NCBI GenBank assembly: GCA_965198185.1
Contig: CBDAOU010000002.1
Coordinates: 1,426,001 to 1,490,000 of the forward strand
Length of the DNA: 64,000 nucleotides
Direction: 5' to 3'
Origin: JAJECS01 sp965198185
GTDB lineage: Bacteria > Chloroflexota > UBA11872
Of the stretch, positions 61,023 to 64,000 are shown piece after piece (the stretch's first letter is position 1; each line of letters begins with the position of its first letter). A program made the translations under genes and the position numbers. The notes below the pieces were generated by a model that saw nothing but the letters and a program-made list of their open reading frames with translations, made no database searches and was not told the origin of the DNA.

Positions 61023-62465
61023 CTAGCCGACGGTGAAGGCGAAGAGCTTGACGTTCCGCAGGTAGAACTTGAGGCGAATGTTCCGCCCCTTCAGCTCGTC
61101 CAGCGAACGCTTGTCCTGCCACGTCAGCCGGTGGCTGATCGAGTCGCCGTCGAAGAGCGCGCATTCGTGTCGGGAGTATCCGCGGAATTGGGTGCCGTCC
61201 TCGTCGAGCACGGCGACGCCAACGAGGCCGCCTCGCGCGGCGGCGTTGATCGTCAGCGGACCGCCCTCGCAATGGAATGGTTTGGTAACCAGCGTGCCCG
61301 TCTCGTCGCCGGCGTCCACCGACACGAAGCCGTCCCTGCGCAGCTTGGCCAGGCAAATCGGTCCGCTGCGTCCGGTGACGCCGTGTTCCGTGGCGCTGGG
61401 CGAGTAGTAGAACCACAGCTCGTCGTCCACAGCCACGGGTCCGCGGGCGACGAAAATCTCGCCGGCGTCGATGCTTCCCGGCGGGCCGTTGGGGATGAAC
61501 GGCTCCCGATCGCCGGCCCGATCCCAGTTGATGCCGTCGCGACTGGAGGCGAGCTGGACGTCGATGGGGCCGAAGTTGCGGAAGTTGCGCTGGATGGGCT
61601 CCTCGACCCGCGTGTGAAAGACGTAGAGCAGGCCGAGGTAGTGGCCCGCATACCGGAACACCGGCATGCCGTAGAACTCCACCGCTGGCGGGTCATGCGC
61701 ATCCGGCGCCAGGACGTCCTCGGGGTCGGTCCAGTTGACGAAGTCGTCGCTCACGCAGCGACCGATGCGGCGGGTCATGTTGCCCTCGCGCATGGTCGGG
61801 CGGGCGTAAGCCACGTAGCAGCCGTGCCGGTCGTCCCAGCCCAGGAGCGTATGGCTGTCGCTTGACCTGGTGATCACGGGGTTGCCGGGGTGCTTGGTCC
61901 ACCGCAATCCGTCGGGCGAAAAGGCCACCGAGACGCCCTGGTCGATGTGGAGCGATCCCAGCGCAGCCCAGTCCTGGTCCTCGAAGAACAGCGACTTGTA
62001 GCGCCGGTCGGGGTCTGGGTCGCGGGTGTCCTCGATCACGTTGGCGAAGGCCGCATTCGAGATCACGATGTTGTTGTCCGTAGTCCCGTCGTGCTCGACC
62101 AGGCCCAGGTTGGGCCGTTCCCAGTTGACGCCGTCGTGCGACGTGGCGTAGCAGATGCTGTATTGGAGGTTCCTCATGTCGAAGTTGAGGTCCTCCAACT
62201 GGGTGCCCGTCAGGTCCAGGCCCATGTCGGCCACGCCCATGCCGCCCATGCCCTGGTACCACATGCGGAAACTGCCGTCCGCGTCGCGCCAGACCGTGCC
62301 GAATAGTTCGAGCCGGCCTTCCCAGGGATAGATCGGAATCATGACGGGATTGCCCACGTACTTCGCGGGCTGGTTGAGATTCCGCGTGACGCCGACGGCC
62401 TCGTCGATAACGAGGTCGTCGATGAATAGCTGCTTCTGCGCGCCGAATTCCAAGGGCTGCATCAT
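61023..62465 (-). CDS. glycosidase-like beta-propeller protein (GH32/43/130-like)
   Basis: A 480-residue protein with repeated propeller-blade motifs (SYCYATSHDGVNWERP-like CYATSHDGVNWE, AFSPDGLRWTKHP, ASSRDGINWDRAG). This pattern is typical of five-bladed beta-propeller glycosidases, but no single catalytic triad is evident by eye. No signal peptide is seen, so a cytosolic role on a sugar or glycoside imported by the nearby ABC transporter is plausible. The first residue pair MM gives two equivalent starts (62465, 62462). Confidence 0.75.
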   Translation of the reverse strand: MMQPLEFGAQKQLFIDDLVIDEAVGVTRNLNQPAKYVGNPVMIPIYPWEGRLELFGTVWRDADGSFRMWYQGMGGMGVADMGLDLTGTQLEDLNFDMRNLQYSICYATSHDGVNWERPNLGLVEHDGTTDNNIVISNAAFANVIEDTRDPDPDRRYKSLFFEDQDWAALGSLHIDQGVSVAFSPDGLRWTKHPGNPVITRSSDSHTLLGWDDRHGCYVAYARPTMREGNMTRRIGRCVSDDFVNWTDPEDVLAPDAHDPPAVEFYGMPVFRYAGHYLGLLYVFHTRVEEPIQRNFRNFGPIDVQLASSRDGINWDRAGDREPFIPNGPPGSIDAGEIFVARGPVAVDDELWFYYSPSATEHGVTGRSGPICLAKLRRDGFVSVDAGDETGTLVTKPFHCEGGPLTINAAARGGLVGVAVLDEDGTQFRGYSRHECALFDGDSISHRLTWQDKRSLDELKGRNIRLKFYLRNVKLFAFTVG

Positions 62466-62610
62466 CGGCTCGTCCTAGGTGTCATCGCCTAGGACGGATT
62501 GTCCCAAGTCCACGGCCGGCGGGCTCGCGTGGCCCTGATCGTGCCATCGCATATCGCGGCGTCCAACGCGGTCATGCCTCCGCACTCCTGCGGAGGCGGG
62601 TGTGCCGGTG

Positions 62611-62664
62611 CCGTTCGTGGTGAGCTTGTCGAACCAGGCCCTTCGACAAGCTCAGGGCGAACGG
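62611..62664. repeat. compound inverted repeat, dispersed-repeat type
   Basis: Outer arms CCGTTCG (62611-62617) and CGAACGG (62658-62664) and inner arms GAGCTTGTCGAA (62622-62633) and TTCGACAAGCTC (62642-62653) nest around a short loop. The inner element is a familiar dispersed repeat in many bacterial genomes. Just before it, CCTCCGC and GCGGAGG form another small hairpin. The 62466-62758 gap holds no gene that I can support. Confidence 0.7.
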
Positions 62665-62758
62665 CCGTATCGCCGAACCAGCGCGCAGATTCGGCACGGG
62701 GTGATTGATGCCATGGCCAATCGCACCGGCACCAGTTCGGACGCCTGCATCCTGTTGG

Positions 62759-64000
62759 CTATTCCGCAGCCGCCTCCGGCTGCAGGAATTGCAGGTCGCA
62801 GAGCCGCCGGTAGAGATCGCAGCGTTCGTAGAGCTCCGCGTGCCGGCCGGTGTCGATCACCTGGCCCTCGTCGAGCACAACGATCGACTCCGCGCGGCGG
62901 ACGGTGGCAAGCCGATGGGCGATGACGATGGTCGTGCGACCGCGCGAGGCGCGGGCCAGCGCCTCCTGCACCAGCCGCTCGGACTCGGCGTCGAGGGACG
63001 ACGTGGCCTCGTCGAGGATGAGAATGCGCGGGTCGCCGAGAATGGCCCGCGCAATGGCCACCCGTTGAATCTGCCCGCCTGACAGGCGCAAGCCACGCTC
63101 GCCGATGTGCGTGCCATATCCATCTTCGGTGGCGGTGATGAAATCGTGCGCATTGGCGATGGTCGCGGCCTCGACGACCCGTTCATGGCCGATGTCGTCG
63201 CGCCCGAGCCTGATGTTCTCTTCAATTGAGCCGTCGAACAGCACGGGGTCCTGGAATACCACGCCGAGCCGTTCACGCACGGCGGAAGCGTCGACGCCGG
63301 CAATGTCGGTTCCATCGATGCGGATGCGGCCACTGGTCGGCTCATAGAACCGCAGCAAGAGGCTGGTGAGCGTCGTCTTGCCCGCGCCGCTGGGACCGAC
63401 CACCGCGACGGTTTCGCCCGGATTGGCGCGAAAGCTCACGTCGCGCAGCACCGGACTGCCATCGGCGTAGGCGAACGACACTCCGTCAAAGCGAAGCTCA
63501 CCGCGCTGGCCGATCGGCCGGGCCGCGGTTGTGGTTGGTGCCGGCTCGGGACCGGAGTCGAGGAACGCGAAGACGCGCCGGGCGGCGCCCGCCGCCACTT
63601 GCATGCGAGAGGAATCCGAGACGGCATTGCGCACGGGTGCGCCCAGTTGGAGCATGTACTGCCCGGCGGCAACGAGCATCCCCAGTTGCACCGCCCCATC
63701 CACCACCGCGCCGGCGAGCACGGCCCAGATTGCGATGTAAATGACCCAGTACACGACGTGTGGCACCCATCGCAGGCTCTCAACGAGCGACAGGCGGACT
63801 TGTGCCCGCCACAGCCCATCCGCCTCAGCGCCGACACGCTCCCCTGCCCAGGTTTGGCGGTTTGCGGCCTTGATGTCGCGGGCGCCCCCGACCATCTCGG
63901 TGAGCACGGCAGACAGTCGCCCAACGGAATCCTGCACGCGCCCGCTGGCTGACCGCGTCGTGCCGCGAAGCCTGGTTGAAAGCAGCACATGGATCGGCAG
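62759..64000 (-). CDS. ABC exporter (MsbA/MDR type), N-terminal part beyond window
   Basis: The frame is open through base 64000, so only the C-terminal ~413 residues are visible. The visible transmembrane part includes VVYWVIYIAIWAVLAGAVV and LGMLVAAGQYMLQLG. The nucleotide-binding domain is complete: Walker A VVGPSGAGKTTLTS, Q-loop VFQDPVLF, signature RLSGGQIQRVAIAR, Walker B RILILDEATSSLD and the H-loop VIAHRLATV. A half-transporter that would dimerise to export lipid, drug or peptide; the substrate is unknown. Confidence 0.93.
   Translation of the reverse strand: MPIHVLLSTRLRGTTRSASGRVQDSVGRLSAVLTEMVGGARDIKAANRQTWAGERVGAEADGLWRAQVRLSLVESLRWVPHVVYWVIYIAIWAVLAGAVVDGAVQLGMLVAAGQYMLQLGAPVRNAVSDSSRMQVAAGAARRVFAFLDSGPEPAPTTTAARPIGQRGELRFDGVSFAYADGSPVLRDVSFRANPGETVAVVGPSGAGKTTLTSLLLRFYEPTSGRIRIDGTDIAGVDASAVRERLGVVFQDPVLFDGSIEENIRLGRDDIGHERVVEAATIANAHDFITATEDGYGTHIGERGLRLSGGQIQRVAIARAILGDPRILILDEATSSLDAESERLVQEALARASRGRTTIVIAHRLATVRRAESIVVLDEGQVIDTGRHAELYERCDLYRRLCDLQFLQPEAAAE

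Overview
The window reads as one piece of a high-G+C bacterial chromosome, most likely Chloroflexota (possibly a marine or sponge-associated lineage). This is inferred from several signs together: a Gram-positive-style T-box leader on the trp operon, a large (~270 nt) SRP RNA just upstream of dnaX, lipoproteins with Pro/Thr-rich or Val/Glu/Lys-rich stalks, frequent GTG/TTG starts with ATGA/TTGA overlaps, and many small catabolic enzymes of carbohydrate and hydroxyacid type. No marker gene fixes the taxon, so the assignment is moderate.

Layout. 0-1.7 kb: a SelA-like PLP gene cut by the left edge and a multiply frameshifted class V aminotransferase. 1.7-10.5 kb: a sigma70-type promoter, a tRNA-Trp-sensing T-box with terminator, and trpE-trpG-trpD-trpC-trpF-lipoprotein-trpB-trpA plus an alpha/beta hydrolase, nearly all overlapping or abutting. 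10.4-13.9 kb (minus strand): SRP RNA, dnaX, ebfC, recR and a metallo-hydrolase. 14-20.2 kb: threonine aldolase and a hydrolase; then, on the minus strand, an iron-type ABC importer (binding protein and permease, no ATPase) behind a promoter with an overlapping palindrome, and a DegT aminotransferase. 20.5-29.2 kb: tRNA-Ser(GGA), cysK, apgM, selA, a TIM-barrel isomerase, two overlapping GT2 genes, a zinc ribbon, mnmA, an amidohydrolase, tRNA-Ser(CGA). 29.4-34 kb: DUF58 protein, a transglutaminase-like membrane protein lacking its catalytic cysteine, and three tiny membrane proteins.

34-39.5 kb holds a candidate hydroxyacid pathway: FAH-family enzyme, LarA-like (nickel) racemase, DUF1537 acid-sugar kinase and a PdxA-type dehydrogenase that seems to lack any standard start codon. 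secG, a RecB-like nuclease and a GT2 follow. 41.7-45.8 kb is a segment bracketed by two direct copies of tRNA-Pro(GGG), carrying a Gly/Glu/His-rich lipoprotein and a two-component system of less G+C-rich sequence; it looks acquired or duplicated. Then come a broken PhyH-family gene, a vapBC-type toxin-antitoxin pair with a clear palindromic operator, and an ABC-2 exporter.

49.8-62.5 kb is a catabolic neighbourhood: SMP-30 lactonase-like, DUF624, M24 and M19 peptidase-family proteins, methyltransferase, Gfo/Idh/MocA oxidoreductase, a sugar ABC importer (permease-binding protein-permease, no ATPase), RraA-like, creatininase-like and a glycosidase-like beta-propeller. An ABC exporter runs off the right edge.

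Two window-wide traits stand out. Convergent genes repeatedly overlap at their 3' ends (4-42 bp in five pairs). Five otherwise well-conserved genes carry one-base indels, which is more easily explained by sequencing or assembly error than by biology, although decay cannot be excluded for the two worst cases.
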